In this document: piece after piece, positions 26,962-37,109 of the stretch
Layout: each line of letters begins with the position of its first letter
Numbering within the stretch: position 1 is the stretch's first letter
NCBI GenBank assembly: GCA_030426345.1
Contig: JAUHYU010000011.1
Coordinates: forward strand, 1 to 64,000
Source of the DNA: Bacteroidia bacterium
GTDB taxonomy: Bacteria; Bacteroidota; Bacteroidia; Cytophagales; Cyclobacteriaceae
Direction of reading: 5' to 3'
DNA: 64,000 nucleotides
Made by a program: the position numbers and the translations under genes
The notes under the pieces: model-generated
Told to the model about the DNA's origin: nothing
What the model saw: the letters and a program-made list of their open reading frames with translations, nothing else
The model's database searches: none

Positions 26962-29900
26962 ATGTTGCGGCTTTTGGGGTGTGTATGTTGTTTGTTACCT
27001 GCATTGGGCTTTGGTCAATCAGCCGGCGAATCGTGCAAATATATAATGGCATCACGATCAGAAGTTGCATTGGATTCTTTGTCCGTGATTCCGGGAAGTA
27101 TTTACATCAAGTCGAATGAGAATGTGGATTATCACTATGACCTAAACACTGGGTTAATATATTTTGATGTACTCCAGCCCATGGATTCTGTCCTCATTTG
27201 CTTTCAGACAATTCCTTTTCCTCTTCATAAAACCTATCAGCGCAAAAGCCTGGCAGAGTACCAAGCTCAGATAACACCATCAGTTCAATATCAAAAGAAA
27301 GTACCTAGTATTATTGATCGAAAGGAAGAGCTTTTCCCAACGGACAACCTTCAAAAAAGTGGTAGTTTGAGCCGAGGGATTTCTTTCGGTAATACACAAA
27401 ATGTGGTAGTAAACTCTGCCTTGAATCTACAGCTGGAAGGTAAATTAGGTGATGATCTCAATATCCGTGCTTCGATTACTGACCAGAACGTACCATTTCA
27501 GCCGGAAGGAAATACGGCACAAATCCAGGATTTTGACAATATTTTTCTGGAGTTGTACAATGATAATTTTTCGCTGAAAGGAGGTGATGTGGTATTTAAA
27601 AATAAAAACTCAGAATTTTTGAGGTATCACAAAAACGTGCAAGGCGGATTGCTTAATACTCGCTATAAAATGGGTTCAAAATCCATGGCAGAGACCTCTC
27701 TCGGAGTTAGTGTGGCCAAGGGTAAATTCGCCTCCATTGACCTGCAAGTGGAAGAAGGAGTTGCCGGCCCATATCGTATCAAGATTCCCAATACCAACGA
27801 TTTTATTATCATCTTGGCCAATTCTGAAAGTGTGTTTCTGGATGGGAAAAAGCTGCAAAGGGGATTTAATTTTGACTATATCATCGATTATAATAAAGCT
27901 GAAATCCAGTTTACGAGTAAGGTTTTAATCACTAAATATTCCAGGGTCAGAATTGATGTGGAATACTCTGACCAAAACTACAGTAGGAGCATTATTACAG
28001 GCAGTCAATATCAGCAAATGGGAAAGGCGAGCTTTTCATTTAATTATTATTCGGAAAAAGACAATCCCAATAAACCGCTAACGATTGGACTTAATTCGGA
28101 TGATAGGTCGTTGATGAAGTCTATTGGAGATGATTTGGACAAAGCGGTGAAAGTAAGTGCACAAAGGACTCCATACAATGTAGATGAGGTGCTGTACAAA
28201 TTGGTAGATACGCTAGATAACGCTCTGAATTTCATTCAGGTTTTTAGGTATTCGGCGAACCCGGAAGATTCACTTTACAGAGTGTCATTTAGTGAAGTAG
28301 GAGATGAGAAAGGTGATTACATTTTGACCAACAGTACGACGAATGGAAGAATCTACGCATGGGTGTCACCGGTAAATGAAGTGCCACAAGGTAACTATGC
28401 ACCCTTGGTCAGAATCCCTGCACCAAATAGAAAGGATATGGTGACACTCGGTGGGGAGGTGGAATTATCGAAATATGAGAAGGTATTTACGGAAGTGGCA
28501 TTTTCTAAAAATAACCTGAATCTATTCTCCGGTTTGGACTCTGAGGATGATAATGGTTTTGCAGTAAAAAGTGGTCTAAAATCCATGAATCGACCTGTTA
28601 GCTTCTTGAAGGATTATCTTTTTTCGGCGTTTACTAACTATGAGTTTGACAATGCTTTTTTCAATCCGATTGACAGATATAGGTATGTAGAATTTGACAG
28701 GGATTGGAACTATGATGTTGAAAGCAAAGACCAATCTGCAGACCATATTTTGCAAGTTGAGATGGGTGTGAAAAAGGATGCACTTAACATGCTCGGATAT
28801 AAAATGGTGAAAAGGAAGCGCGCAGACTATGTAGATGGAATACAGCATTATTTTGATTTTGCACAAGGGATAGGGCCATTTCAGATTGTCTCTGATGCTT
28901 TTATTTTGAGAAATACTACCAACACATTTCATTCGAAATGGGAAAGACTGAATGCACAGATTGCTTATAAATCCAAGGTTTTTGTTCCGGGATATAAGTT
29001 TTCTATTGATGAAAATGAAATGCGGGCATTGGATTCTGATTCTATTATCAGTTCGGCTATGAATTTTCGTGAGCACAAGTTTTTTATAAATAGTAATGAT
29101 TCGCTTGCAACGAAATTTGGACTCTCATACAGTTTGAGGGAAGATAAGCGTCCAATAACCGGGGAATTGAAAAACTCAGATCAATCGGAGACTACTCAGT
29201 TTTTTATCAATTCCTCCCTCAATCCAAACCAAAAGTTGAACTTCCTTTTAACCTATCGAAACAATACCAACTATCAGGTGGCCGATGAGCCGAAACGAGA
29301 GGAGACTTTGATGGTACGCACAGATTGGTACGCAGGATTTTTAAATCGGCACATCAGATCGGATCTGACGTATTCCATTGGTAGCGGTAGAGAATTAAAG
29401 AGGGAGTTTGTTTATGTACAGGTGCCGACAGGAGAGGGGACACATACTTGGCGAGATGATAATGGTAACGGGATTCAGGAATTGAATGAGTTTTACATCG
29501 CCATCAACCCTGATGAGAAAAACTATATCAAAATATTCGTACCTACCAATGACTACATTTTCGCTTATGAAAATAATTTTAATTATAGGCTCAATTTAGA
29601 AATGCCCAGAAATTGGAAAAAGTCTGATGGAATCAAAAAGATGCTTTCCCGATTTTCCGGAACAGCATCTTGGAATAGTATTAAGCGAATAACTGCCACT
29701 GATCTTGCATCCAGAATATTGCCTTTTTATGCTAAAATACCAGAGTCCGAAATTTTATCCCTAAAGGAGACTATTCGAAGTAGGATTTTTTATAACCGGG
29801 CTAGCCCTGGGCTGGGCATGGATTTTGGATACTTTCAATCTGCCAATAAGCAGTTAATGTCCCAAGGGTTTGAATCCAGAAATAGGTCTGAGTATTCTGC

Positions 29901-30408
29901 CAATGCCAGATTGAATTTAAGTAAAAGCCACTCAATGAAACTACTTTATCTTTGGGGAACTTCCGGTAGCAAATCTGATTTTTTGCAAGGTAGGAATTTC
30001 GGGATATATAGATATAAAATTGTGCCGGAACTGGCTTGGCAGCCCGGCACCAACCTGCGGTTGTCTTTGATGTATGGATACTCTGACAAAGTAAATCGTG
30101 AAAGTGATATGACAGAAGAGGCAAAAATCCATGAAATAACAGGCAACCTAAAGGTCAGCAAAGCTGCTGACCTTTCATTAGATGCGAATTTGAAACTGAG
30201 CGAAATTCAATATTCCGGCGAAACCAACACTTCAGTTGCCTATGAGATGTTGGAGGCACTTCAGCCTGGCAGAAATTATACGTGGAATTTAATAATTCAG
30301 AAAAAAATTCTCATGGGTCTGCAACTCTCTATGAGCTACGAAGGGAGAAAATCATCAAATATCCAAGCTATCCATATTGGAAGGATGCAAGTGAACGCTC
30401 TTTTTTGA
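26962..30408 (+). CDS. large outer-membrane protein with SprA-like motifs
   Basis: About 1148 residues. A signal peptide (hydrophobic core LLGCVCCLLPALGF, cleavage before Gln) is followed by a periplasmic-looking N-terminal region and then many alternating beta strands with aromatic ends, as expected of a large barrel. Residues around 145-220 (SRGISFGNTQN, NLQLEGKLGDDLNIRASITD, then DFDNIFLELY and GGDVVFK) resemble a conserved segment of the gliding/T9SS translocon protein SprA, but the protein is about half SprA's length, so it is a relative or a partial analogue rather than SprA. A short variable Asp/Asn turn (DDNGNGIQELNEF) lies near 830. It converges on the manC-like gene with only 7 nt between stops. 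Confidence 0.7.
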   Translation: MLRLLGCVCCLLPALGFGQSAGESCKYIMASRSEVALDSLSVIPGSIYIKSNENVDYHYDLNTGLIYFDVLQPMDSVLICFQTIPFPLHKTYQRKSLAEYQAQITPSVQYQKKVPSIIDRKEELFPTDNLQKSGSLSRGISFGNTQNVVVNSALNLQLEGKLGDDLNIRASITDQNVPFQPEGNTAQIQDFDNIFLELYNDNFSLKGGDVVFKNKNSEFLRYHKNVQGGLLNTRYKMGSKSMAETSLGVSVAKGKFASIDLQVEEGVAGPYRIKIPNTNDFIIILANSESVFLDGKKLQRGFNFDYIIDYNKAEIQFTSKVLITKYSRVRIDVEYSDQNYSRSIITGSQYQQMGKASFSFNYYSEKDNPNKPLTIGLNSDDRSLMKSIGDDLDKAVKVSAQRTPYNVDEVLYKLVDTLDNALNFIQVFRYSANPEDSLYRVSFSEVGDEKGDYILTNSTTNGRIYAWVSPVNEVPQGNYAPLVRIPAPNRKDMVTLGGEVELSKYEKVFTEVAFSKNNLNLFSGLDSEDDNGFAVKSGLKSMNRPVSFLKDYLFSAFTNYEFDNAFFNPIDRYRYVEFDRDWNYDVESKDQSADHILQVEMGVKKDALNMLGYKMVKRKRADYVDGIQHYFDFAQGIGPFQIVSDAFILRNTTNTFHSKWERLNAQIAYKSKVFVPGYKFSIDENEMRALDSDSIISSAMNFREHKFFINSNDSLATKFGLSYSLREDKRPITGELKNSDQSETTQFFINSSLNPNQKLNFLLTYRNNTNYQVADEPKREETLMVRTDWYAGFLNRHIRSDLTYSIGSGRELKREFVYVQVPTGEGTHTWRDDNGNGIQELNEFYIAINPDEKNYIKIFVPTNDYIFAYENNFNYRLNLEMPRNWKKSDGIKKMLSRFSGTASWNSIKRITATDLASRILPFYAKIPESEILSLKETIRSRIFYNRASPGLGMDFGYFQSANKQLMSQGFESRNRSEYSANARLNLSKSHSMKLLYLWGTSGSKSDFLQGRNFGIYRYKIVPELAWQPGTNLRLSLMYGYSDKVNRESDMTEEAKIHEITGNLKVSKAADLSLDANLKLSEIQYSGETNTSVAYEMLEALQPGRNYTWNLIIQKKILMGLQLSMSYEGRKSSNIQAIHIGRMQVNALF

Positions 30409-30415
30409 GAAGAAC

Positions 30416-31498
30416 TTAAATATACTTATCCCCTTTCTCAGTGCTCACATCATTGACAATGCTCTTGATCTTTTTCTCATCATCTTTTTTACAGATCATC
30501 AGCACATCATCACAATCAGCCACAAGATAGCCTTCAAGACCTTGAACTACCACAAGTTTGTCTTTGTTTGACCTAATGATGCATTCATTGCTGTCATAAA
30601 CCATTGCATTTCCATCAATCACATTATCACTTTCCCCTTTGCTGTGGTATTCGTGTAGTGAACTCCATGAGCCAAGGTCAGACCATCCAAATTCACCTGG
30701 AACGACATAAACGTTGTCCGCCTTTTCCATTACTCCATAATCGATCGATATAGATTTAGTTCTGGCATAAGCCCAAGCAATTTTCTCTTTTTCTTCTTCA
30801 GTAAAATACTGATCAGAAATGGAGAAAAAGGTTTCTGAAATTTCTGGTAAGTGCTTTTCAAAAGCCGTAATAATATTTTTTGTTTTCCAAATAAATATCC
30901 CCGCATTCCATACAAAATCGCCACTTTCAAAGAATGCTTTAGCCAGTTCGAGTTGTGGCTTCTCCGTGAAGGTTTTTACCTTTTTTACCTCTCCCTCTGT
31001 ATCCTGTTGGTATTGAATATATCCATACCCTGTTTCTGGTCTGCTAGGGGTAATGCCGATAGTGACTAACTTATTTTTTTCATTGGCAAAGTCCAGAGCT
31101 GTCTGACAGGTGCTGATAAATTCTTTTTCCATGAAGATGGCGTGGTCTGCCGGGGTTACTATAGTAGTCGCATCTGGATTTCTACTGGCAATTTTATAAC
31201 TTGCATATGCTATACAGGGGGCAGTATTTCTTCGGTTTGGCTCTAGCAATATTTGATGGTCTTGAAGGTCAGGGAGCTGTTCACGGATCAAATCATAATA
31301 GTCATCGTTGGAAACTATATAAATATTTTCCTTTTCACATATAGCTAAAAATCGATGATACGTAAGTTGGAGCAACGATTTGCCAACACCGAGTACATCT
31401 AAAAATTGTTTCGGCCGTGACTTTCTACTATAAGGCCAAAACCTGCTACCTATTCCTCCAGCCATTATAATGACAAAAGTATTATTATTGGTTTTCAT
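30416..31498 (-). CDS. manC: mannose-1-phosphate guanylyltransferase
   Basis: A 360-residue nucleotidyltransferase that makes GDP-mannose from GTP and mannose-1-phosphate, feeding surface polysaccharide synthesis. The pyrophosphorylase signature AGGIGSRFWPYSRKSRPKQF is at about 12-31, with TPADHAI and the FTEKP and WNAGIFIW segments further on; the isomerase domain of bifunctional ManC is absent. I chose the ATG at 31498 over one at 31555 because the family begins a few residues before the AGG motif. Confidence 0.9.
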   Translation of the reverse strand: MKTNNNTFVIIMAGGIGSRFWPYSRKSRPKQFLDVLGVGKSLLQLTYHRFLAICEKENIYIVSNDDYYDLIREQLPDLQDHQILLEPNRRNTAPCIAYASYKIASRNPDATTIVTPADHAIFMEKEFISTCQTALDFANEKNKLVTIGITPSRPETGYGYIQYQQDTEGEVKKVKTFTEKPQLELAKAFFESGDFVWNAGIFIWKTKNIITAFEKHLPEISETFFSISDQYFTEEEKEKIAWAYARTKSISIDYGVMEKADNVYVVPGEFGWSDLGSWSSLHEYHSKGESDNVIDGNAMVYDSNECIIRSNKDKLVVVQGLEGYLVADCDDVLMICKKDDEKKIKSIVNDVSTEKGDKYI

Positions 31499-31848
31499 CT
31501 GTGCTAAATTTAGTTTTAAACTAGGATGTTGATTGTATTGATAATAAAGAGGCAAATTATTGAATTATAGCTGCATTATTCAAAAAAAAGATTTTATTTT
31601 TACAATGGTATTTTAAAAATGGCTATCTTAATTTCGAGGAAACAATAAAAAAAAGATAGTGCTATTTGGATATTGCCACTACAAAATTTTGACGCAAAAT
31701 TAGAAATAGGATCTGCGAGACTGAATTTGGCGCAAGCTGTAAAATCGAGGCAATTAATTTTTAAAAGTCAAAAATATCTGTTAATTTTTATAATCCTTTC
31801 GTATTTGATTTTAGAAGGGCAACGCATACATTTTTAAGGAGAAAGAAA
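31499..31848. other. A/T-rich divergent intergenic region between manC and recQ
   Basis: About 350 nt separate the two divergent starts. It should hold both promoters, but I found no TTG/TAnnTTTG pair with acceptable spacing on either strand. No RNA gene, repeat or hairpin of note was seen. Confidence 0.4.
31836..31841 (+). promoter_or_regulatory. Shine-Dalgarno site fixing the TTG start of recQ
   Basis: AAGGAG lies 7 nt before the TTG at 31849. Strong Shine-Dalgarno sites are uncommon in this window, and this one selects a non-ATG start that exactly matches the usual RecQ N-terminus. Confidence 0.65.
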
Positions 31849-34023
31849 TTGGATAAGCTACGGGAAAAATTAAAAGCTGTATTCGGATTTTCGCAATTTC
31901 GAGGAAATCAGGAGGTCGTTATTAACAATATAATGGCTGGTAAGAATACGTTTGTCATAATGCCGACTGGTGCGGGCAAATCGCTTTGCTATCAATTGCC
32001 GGCTTTGATGCAAGAGGGCACCGCAATCGTAATATCTCCCCTCATAGCATTGATGAAAAATCAGGTAGATCAGCTCAATGCTTTTGGGGTTAACGCAAAG
32101 TTTCTGAACTCGACATTGTCTAAGGGGGAAATTAATAGAGTAAAAAAGGAAACCTTGTCAGGAGAAATAAAATTGTTGTATGTCGCGCCGGAATCACTCA
32201 CAAAGGAGGAAAATATAGAATTTTTGAAAAAAGCTAATTTATCCTTTGCTGCCGTGGATGAAGCTCATTGTATTTCTGAATGGGGACATGATTTCAGACC
32301 TGAATACCGAAGGATTAAGAGTATATTAGACGAAATCGGAAAATTGCCTATCATTGCACTTACGGCAACAGCAACACCAAAAGTGCAATTGGATATTAAG
32401 AAAAATCTTGATATGGATGCGGCTGATATTTTCCTTTCATCCTTCAATAGGCAGAATTTATACTATGAAGTGCGGCCTAAAGTTCATGTGAAAAAACAAC
32501 TTATCCGATTTATCAAAGACCATAAAGGCAAATCGGGAATTATCTATTGTCTGAGTAGAAAAAAGGTAGAGGAGATTGCTGATCTGTTAAAAGTAAATGA
32601 TATCAATGCAGCACCTTATCATGCTGGGCTGGAACCTGCCGTAAGAGTAAAAAATCAAGATGATTTTTTGAATGAGAGGGTTGAGGTAATAGTGGCTACC
32701 ATTGCCTTTGGTATGGGGATAGATAAACCAGATGTCAGGTTTGTGATCCATTATGATACACCAAAGTCACTTGAAGGGTATTATCAAGAGACAGGGAGAT
32801 CAGGGCGTGATGGTCTGGAAGGCAACTGCATATTGTTTTATAGATATCAGGACATTCTAAAACTGGAAAAATTCCATAAAGACAAAACTGTTACTGAAAG
32901 GGAAAATGCAAAGCTGTTGCTTGACGAAATGTCGATGTATTCAGAGTCTTCTGTTTGTAGAAGAAAGCAATTGTTGCATTATTTTGGTGAAAAATACGAC
33001 GAGTCAAGTTGTGGCAAAACCATGTGGTGCGATGTGTGTAAATATCCTCCAGAGAGCTATGAGGGACAAGAATACGTGACGATGGTCTTGGAAGCCGCAA
33101 GGGATACAGAAGAGCGTTTTGGATTGAAACATCTCTCAGATGTGATTAGAGGAGTCGAAAACGAATATGTTCTTAGCTACAAGCAGAATAAGCTTGAAAT
33201 TTTCGGAAAGGGAAAAGACAAAAAAGAGGAATTTTGGAGTTCGGCGGTCAGACAGACTTTATTACATCACTTGATGGCAAAAGATTTAGATAACATCGGT
33301 GTATTGAAGATCACAGACCTTGGTAGGGAATTTCTAAGAAAACCTCATTCTATTACTTTGGTCAAAGATAAGGATTTTGAAAGCCTGATCGAAGAAGAAG
33401 ACAAGGAGCCAAGAATCGTAACGAAATCTTATGATGAGACACTTTTCGACTTATTGAAAAAACTTCGCAAAGATATGGCAAGAAGGAAAAACCTTCCTCC
33501 TTATGTCATATTTCAGGACCCATCGCTAGAAGAAATGGCGACAGTTTATCCTACTAATAAAGAAGACCTTGCCCAGATTAATGGTGTTGGGATGGGTAAA
33601 ATAACCAAATTTGGGAAGCCATTTTTGGAGTTGATTCAAGAATATGTAGATGAAAATGATATAATGACTGCGTCAGATGTAGTGATTAAATCTGCAGTAA
33701 ATAAGTCAAAAATCAAGATATTCATCATTCAACAAATAGATAGAAAAATTGATCTTCAGGAAATTGCAGATGCCAAAGGGCTCTCTTTTTCTGAACTCAT
33801 TGACGAAATAGAACATATCTGTTATTCTGGCACGAAACTGAATTTGGACTATTATGTGGAGAATTTATTGGATCCCGATAGGCAAGAAGAAGTATTTGAC
33901 TATTTCTTGAATTCTAACTCTGATACCATTTCTGAGGCTCGTATCGAACTCGGAGAAGATGAATATGATGAAGAGGATTTGAGGCTTCTTAGAGTCAAAT
34001 TCATGTCAGACTACGCGAACTAA
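31849..34023 (+). CDS. recQ: ATP-dependent DNA helicase RecQ
   Basis: A 724-residue 3'-5' DNA helicase for recombination and fork repair. It has Walker A (PTGAGKSLCYQLP near 38-51), DEAH box and aromatic-rich loop (DEAHCISEWGHDFRPEYRR near 137-155), the helicase C motif VI (QETGRSGRDG), the zinc-binding cysteines (one in SVCRRKQ, then CGKTMWCDVC), a winged-helix RQC domain and an HRDC domain (about 525-600). The C-terminus extends about 120 residues past HRDC, with an acidic end. The TTG start is supported by AAGGAG 7 nt upstream. Confidence 0.95.
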   Translation: MDKLREKLKAVFGFSQFRGNQEVVINNIMAGKNTFVIMPTGAGKSLCYQLPALMQEGTAIVISPLIALMKNQVDQLNAFGVNAKFLNSTLSKGEINRVKKETLSGEIKLLYVAPESLTKEENIEFLKKANLSFAAVDEAHCISEWGHDFRPEYRRIKSILDEIGKLPIIALTATATPKVQLDIKKNLDMDAADIFLSSFNRQNLYYEVRPKVHVKKQLIRFIKDHKGKSGIIYCLSRKKVEEIADLLKVNDINAAPYHAGLEPAVRVKNQDDFLNERVEVIVATIAFGMGIDKPDVRFVIHYDTPKSLEGYYQETGRSGRDGLEGNCILFYRYQDILKLEKFHKDKTVTERENAKLLLDEMSMYSESSVCRRKQLLHYFGEKYDESSCGKTMWCDVCKYPPESYEGQEYVTMVLEAARDTEERFGLKHLSDVIRGVENEYVLSYKQNKLEIFGKGKDKKEEFWSSAVRQTLLHHLMAKDLDNIGVLKITDLGREFLRKPHSITLVKDKDFESLIEEEDKEPRIVTKSYDETLFDLLKKLRKDMARRKNLPPYVIFQDPSLEEMATVYPTNKEDLAQINGVGMGKITKFGKPFLELIQEYVDENDIMTASDVVIKSAVNKSKIKIFIIQQIDRKIDLQEIADAKGLSFSELIDEIEHICYSGTKLNLDYYVENLLDPDRQEEVFDYFLNSNSDTISEARIELGEDEYDEEDLRLLRVKFMSDYAN

Positions 34024-34050
34024 TCTTTTGTTTTTTTTAATCTCCAATTA

Positions 34051-35340
34051 ATGAATATACTAGTAGTAGGATCAGGAGGCAGAGAACATACTTTTGCCTG
34101 GAAACTGATCCAAAGCCATAAATGCTCCAATTTATATATGGCTCCCGGTAATGCAGGAACCGAAGGAATCGGTCAAAATATTGCTATTGCCGTTGGTGAT
34201 TTTGAGGGCATTAAAAACCTGATAATTGAAAAGGATATTTCTCTTGTCATTGTAGGCCCTGAAGCTCCTTTAGTAGATGGTATTCGAGAATTCCTGCTTC
34301 AAGACGATCGCTTGAAGAACCTGAAAATCGTAGGTCCTGGTACAGAAGGTGCGCGTCTGGAGGGGAGTAAAGACTATGCCAAACAGTTCATGGTTAGGCA
34401 CGGGATTCCTACTGCAGATTCAAGGACTTTTACCAAGGTAACACTTCCTGAAGCTAAGGAATATCTAAAAACCGTAAAAATGCCGATTGTGTTAAAAGCT
34501 GATGGGTTGGCTGCCGGGAAAGGAGTGATCATATGTCAAAATCTAGAAGAGGCGACTGATACTATCGACAAAATGCTGGCTCAAAGTATGTTTGGGGAGG
34601 CGAGCGATAGTGTAGTTATTGAAGAATTTTTGGCGGGGATTGAGCTATCAGTTTTTGTCCTTACGGATGGTAATTCCTATAAAATATTGCCAGAAGCTAA
34701 GGATTATAAACCTATTGGTGAAAAAAATACCGGACCAAATACCGGAGGTATGGGAAGTGTTTCTCCTGTGAATTTTGCTCAAGGCGATTTTCTTGACAAA
34801 GTAGAGCAACGCGTCATTATCCCAACTGTCAATGGCTTGAAAAAGGAGAATATCGATTATCAAGGATTTATTTTTATTGGATTGATGAATGTGATGGGTG
34901 ATCCCTACGTGATCGAATATAACGTGAGAATGGGAGATCCGGAAACAGAGGTAGTATTGCCACGAATAGAATCAGATCTGGTGGATTTGATGGAAGCGAC
35001 AGCTGGTGGAACATTATCTGAGCATAAATTGAAGATAGATCCAAAGACAGCTACGACTGTAGTACTTGTGGCAGGAGGATATCCTGATGCCTATAAGAAG
35101 GGAGATGTAATCAGTGGAATAGAAAGTAAAGTTGATAATACTGTTGTTTTCCATGCAGGCACAAAAATGCAAGGAGAATCAGTTATCACAAATGGAGGAC
35201 GTGTATTGGCTGTGACAGGGCTTGGGGAAAACATGGAAGAGGCACTGGATCGTTCATATCAAAAGGCATCTAAAATCCATTGGAAGGATGTTTACTATAG
35301 AAAGGATATTGGACAGGATTTGATGGAACTGGAACAATAG
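34051..35340 (+). CDS. purD: phosphoribosylamine-glycine ligase
   Basis: A 429-residue ATP-grasp enzyme for the second step of purine synthesis (phosphoribosylamine + glycine + ATP to GAR). The N-terminal GSGGREHTFAWKL motif, the LKADGLAAGKGVI nucleotide-binding strand and NVRMGDPETEVVLPR (metal ligands) are all present, and the length is normal. It lies 27 nt after recQ, and a T-rich stretch separates them. No other purine genes are nearby. Confidence 0.95.
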   Translation: MNILVVGSGGREHTFAWKLIQSHKCSNLYMAPGNAGTEGIGQNIAIAVGDFEGIKNLIIEKDISLVIVGPEAPLVDGIREFLLQDDRLKNLKIVGPGTEGARLEGSKDYAKQFMVRHGIPTADSRTFTKVTLPEAKEYLKTVKMPIVLKADGLAAGKGVIICQNLEEATDTIDKMLAQSMFGEASDSVVIEEFLAGIELSVFVLTDGNSYKILPEAKDYKPIGEKNTGPNTGGMGSVSPVNFAQGDFLDKVEQRVIIPTVNGLKKENIDYQGFIFIGLMNVMGDPYVIEYNVRMGDPETEVVLPRIESDLVDLMEATAGGTLSEHKLKIDPKTATTVVLVAGGYPDAYKKGDVISGIESKVDNTVVFHAGTKMQGESVITNGGRVLAVTGLGENMEEALDRSYQKASKIHWKDVYYRKDIGQDLMELEQ

Positions 35341-35415
35341 TTTTTTATGTCACCGATATAGTGGTAATTTGAAAGCTGCTTTTTTATATTTATAAAGTAA
35401 CAAAACTAGATTATA

Positions 35416-36570
35416 ATGTCAGGTTGTGGGTCATGTAGTAGTACCAGTAAAACAGGTGTAAGCGGTTGTAAAAACAATGGCACATGTGGGACGAGTGGTT
35501 GTAATAAACTTAATTCATTTGACTGGTTGATCGATATGGATCTGTCACTAGATGAACAGTTTGATATTATTGAGGTTCGGTTTAAAAATGGCAAAAAGGA
35601 GTTTTTCAGAAATGTAAACAAATTCGCATTGCACAATGGCGATGCCGTGATTGTAGATGTTCCCAGCGGTCATCATTTGGGACATGTAGCCTTGCAAGGG
35701 GAGTTGGTACGTCTACAGATGCAAAAGAAAAAAGTAGAAAATAACGATGAAATCCGTACTATTTATCGGCTTGCTACGGAAAGAGATATTGAAAAATTTG
35801 AAGAGTATTCTGCAAAGGAACAACCCACACTACACCGTACTAGGGAAATTATCTCTGAGTATAAATTGAAAATGAAGCTTACGGATGTCGAGTATCAAGC
35901 GGATGGAACTAAGGCTACTTTTTACTATTCGGCGGAAGATAGGGTAGATTTTCGGGAACTTATAAAAAGGCTCGCTTCAGAGTTTAGGGTGCGTGTAGAA
36001 ATGAGACAGATCAGTTTGCGACAGGAAGCTGGACGTCTTGGTGGTATTGGATCATGTGGAAGGGAATTGTGTTGCTCAACTTGGCTCACCGAGTTTAAAA
36101 GCGTGACAACCACTGCAGCAAGGTATCAAAACTTATCCCTAAACCCAGGAAAGTTATCCGGGCAATGTGGCAGGTTAAAGTGCTGCCTTAATTATGAGCT
36201 AGAGACCTACATGGATGCGCTCAAAGACATCCCTGAAATTAGTGGTTTTTTGCTGACAAATAAAGGGGAAGCTAGGTTACAGAAGACTGATATTTTTAAA
36301 AAGATTATGTGGTTTGGGTATGCCAATGACAATTCATGGATTTCCATATCTGCGGATCGCGCAAAGGAAATAATCAAACAAAACCAGGAAGGAAAAAAGC
36401 CTGCAACCCTCAAAGAAGATAGCCTAGAAACTAGGGATGAAGTATCCGAAGCACTTAATAGTGATTTAGAAAGATTGGACAAAAAATTTCAAAAACGTTC
36501 AAACAATAAAAAGGGTAGAAGGAACAGGAATTTTAAGAATAGGAACAGAAAGCCCAAAAATAAGGAATAA
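35416..36570 (+). CDS. ricT: PSP1-domain protein RicT (YaaT-like)
   Basis: A 384-residue PSP1-domain protein. The N-terminus is Cys-rich (MSGCGSCSS then several CxxxGxC repeats), followed by the PSP1 core (FRELIKRLASEFRVRVEMRQI, GGIGSCGRELCC and GQCGRLKCCLNYE). The conserved cysteines match RicT, part of the Fe-S-containing Ric complex that affects mRNA processing in Bacillus. The Cys-rich leader and the basic, Asn/Lys/Arg-rich tail (about 355-384) are extensions. It is followed by gldH after 41 nt; a functional link to gliding is not implied by the sequence. Confidence 0.88.
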   Translation: MSGCGSCSSTSKTGVSGCKNNGTCGTSGCNKLNSFDWLIDMDLSLDEQFDIIEVRFKNGKKEFFRNVNKFALHNGDAVIVDVPSGHHLGHVALQGELVRLQMQKKKVENNDEIRTIYRLATERDIEKFEEYSAKEQPTLHRTREIISEYKLKMKLTDVEYQADGTKATFYYSAEDRVDFRELIKRLASEFRVRVEMRQISLRQEAGRLGGIGSCGRELCCSTWLTEFKSVTTTAARYQNLSLNPGKLSGQCGRLKCCLNYELETYMDALKDIPEISGFLLTNKGEARLQKTDIFKKIMWFGYANDNSWISISADRAKEIIKQNQEGKKPATLKEDSLETRDEVSEALNSDLERLDKKFQKRSNNKKGRRNRNFKNRNRKPKNKE

Positions 36571-36611
36571 GTTAACTGGCATGCCAATCAGTTGAGAATG
36601 ATCATATTACC

Positions 36612-37106
36612 ATGACAAATATATTTTATCAGAGTAAAGGAGTACTTGTGTTGTTGATATTGAGTCTTTTGACTTTAATGTCAGGGTGCGATGGCAATAG
36701 TGTGTTTGAGGGCAAAAAGGATTTCTCTAATCGATTCTGGGCGTTTAATGACCCTGCCGAATTTGAATTTGAAATTGAAGATATTGATAAGACCTACAAT
36801 TTGCTTTTCAGTGTTAGAAATACTTCCATGTACCCGTTTCAAAATATTTACCTTCAATATTATCTTGAAGATTCCATCGGAAGGTTACAATCCAAGGAGT
36901 TGACAAACGTACAGCTTTTCAATGCAAAAACCGGCATTCCCCTAGGAAGTGGATTGGGGGACTTATATGATATAGAAAAGCCCTTTCTAGAAAAATATAA
37001 ATTTGAGTCAGTTGGAAAGTACAAACTGAGGATCGATCAGTTTATGCGAAAAGACAGCTTGCCTGAAATTGTATCTGTAGGCATACGAGTAGAAACGGCT
37101 AAATAA
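36612..37106 (+). CDS. gldH: gliding motility lipoprotein GldH
   Basis: A 164-residue lipoprotein with lipobox LMSGC (Cys26). The body carries the GldH pattern: F.FEIEDIDKTYNLLFSVRNT, YPFQNIYLQYYLED, then GSGLGDLYDIEKPF. GldH is needed for gliding and for T9SS function in Flavobacterium johnsoniae. It ends 3 nt before the stop of the convergent helicase gene, so the two transcripts would overlap at their 3' ends. Confidence 0.88.
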   Translation: MTNIFYQSKGVLVLLILSLLTLMSGCDGNSVFEGKKDFSNRFWAFNDPAEFEFEIEDIDKTYNLLFSVRNTSMYPFQNIYLQYYLEDSIGRLQSKELTNVQLFNAKTGIPLGSGLGDLYDIEKPFLEKYKFESVGKYKLRIDQFMRKDSLPEIVSVGIRVETAK

Positions 37107-37109
37107 CTC

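Noticed and set aside
28576-29076. Minus-strand open frame of 166 codons opposite the SprA-like gene
   Set aside because: Antisense shadow with no recognisable motif.
31499-31555. Nineteen-codon upstream extension of manC
   Set aside because: The nucleotide-binding motif sits at its usual distance from the ATG at 31498.
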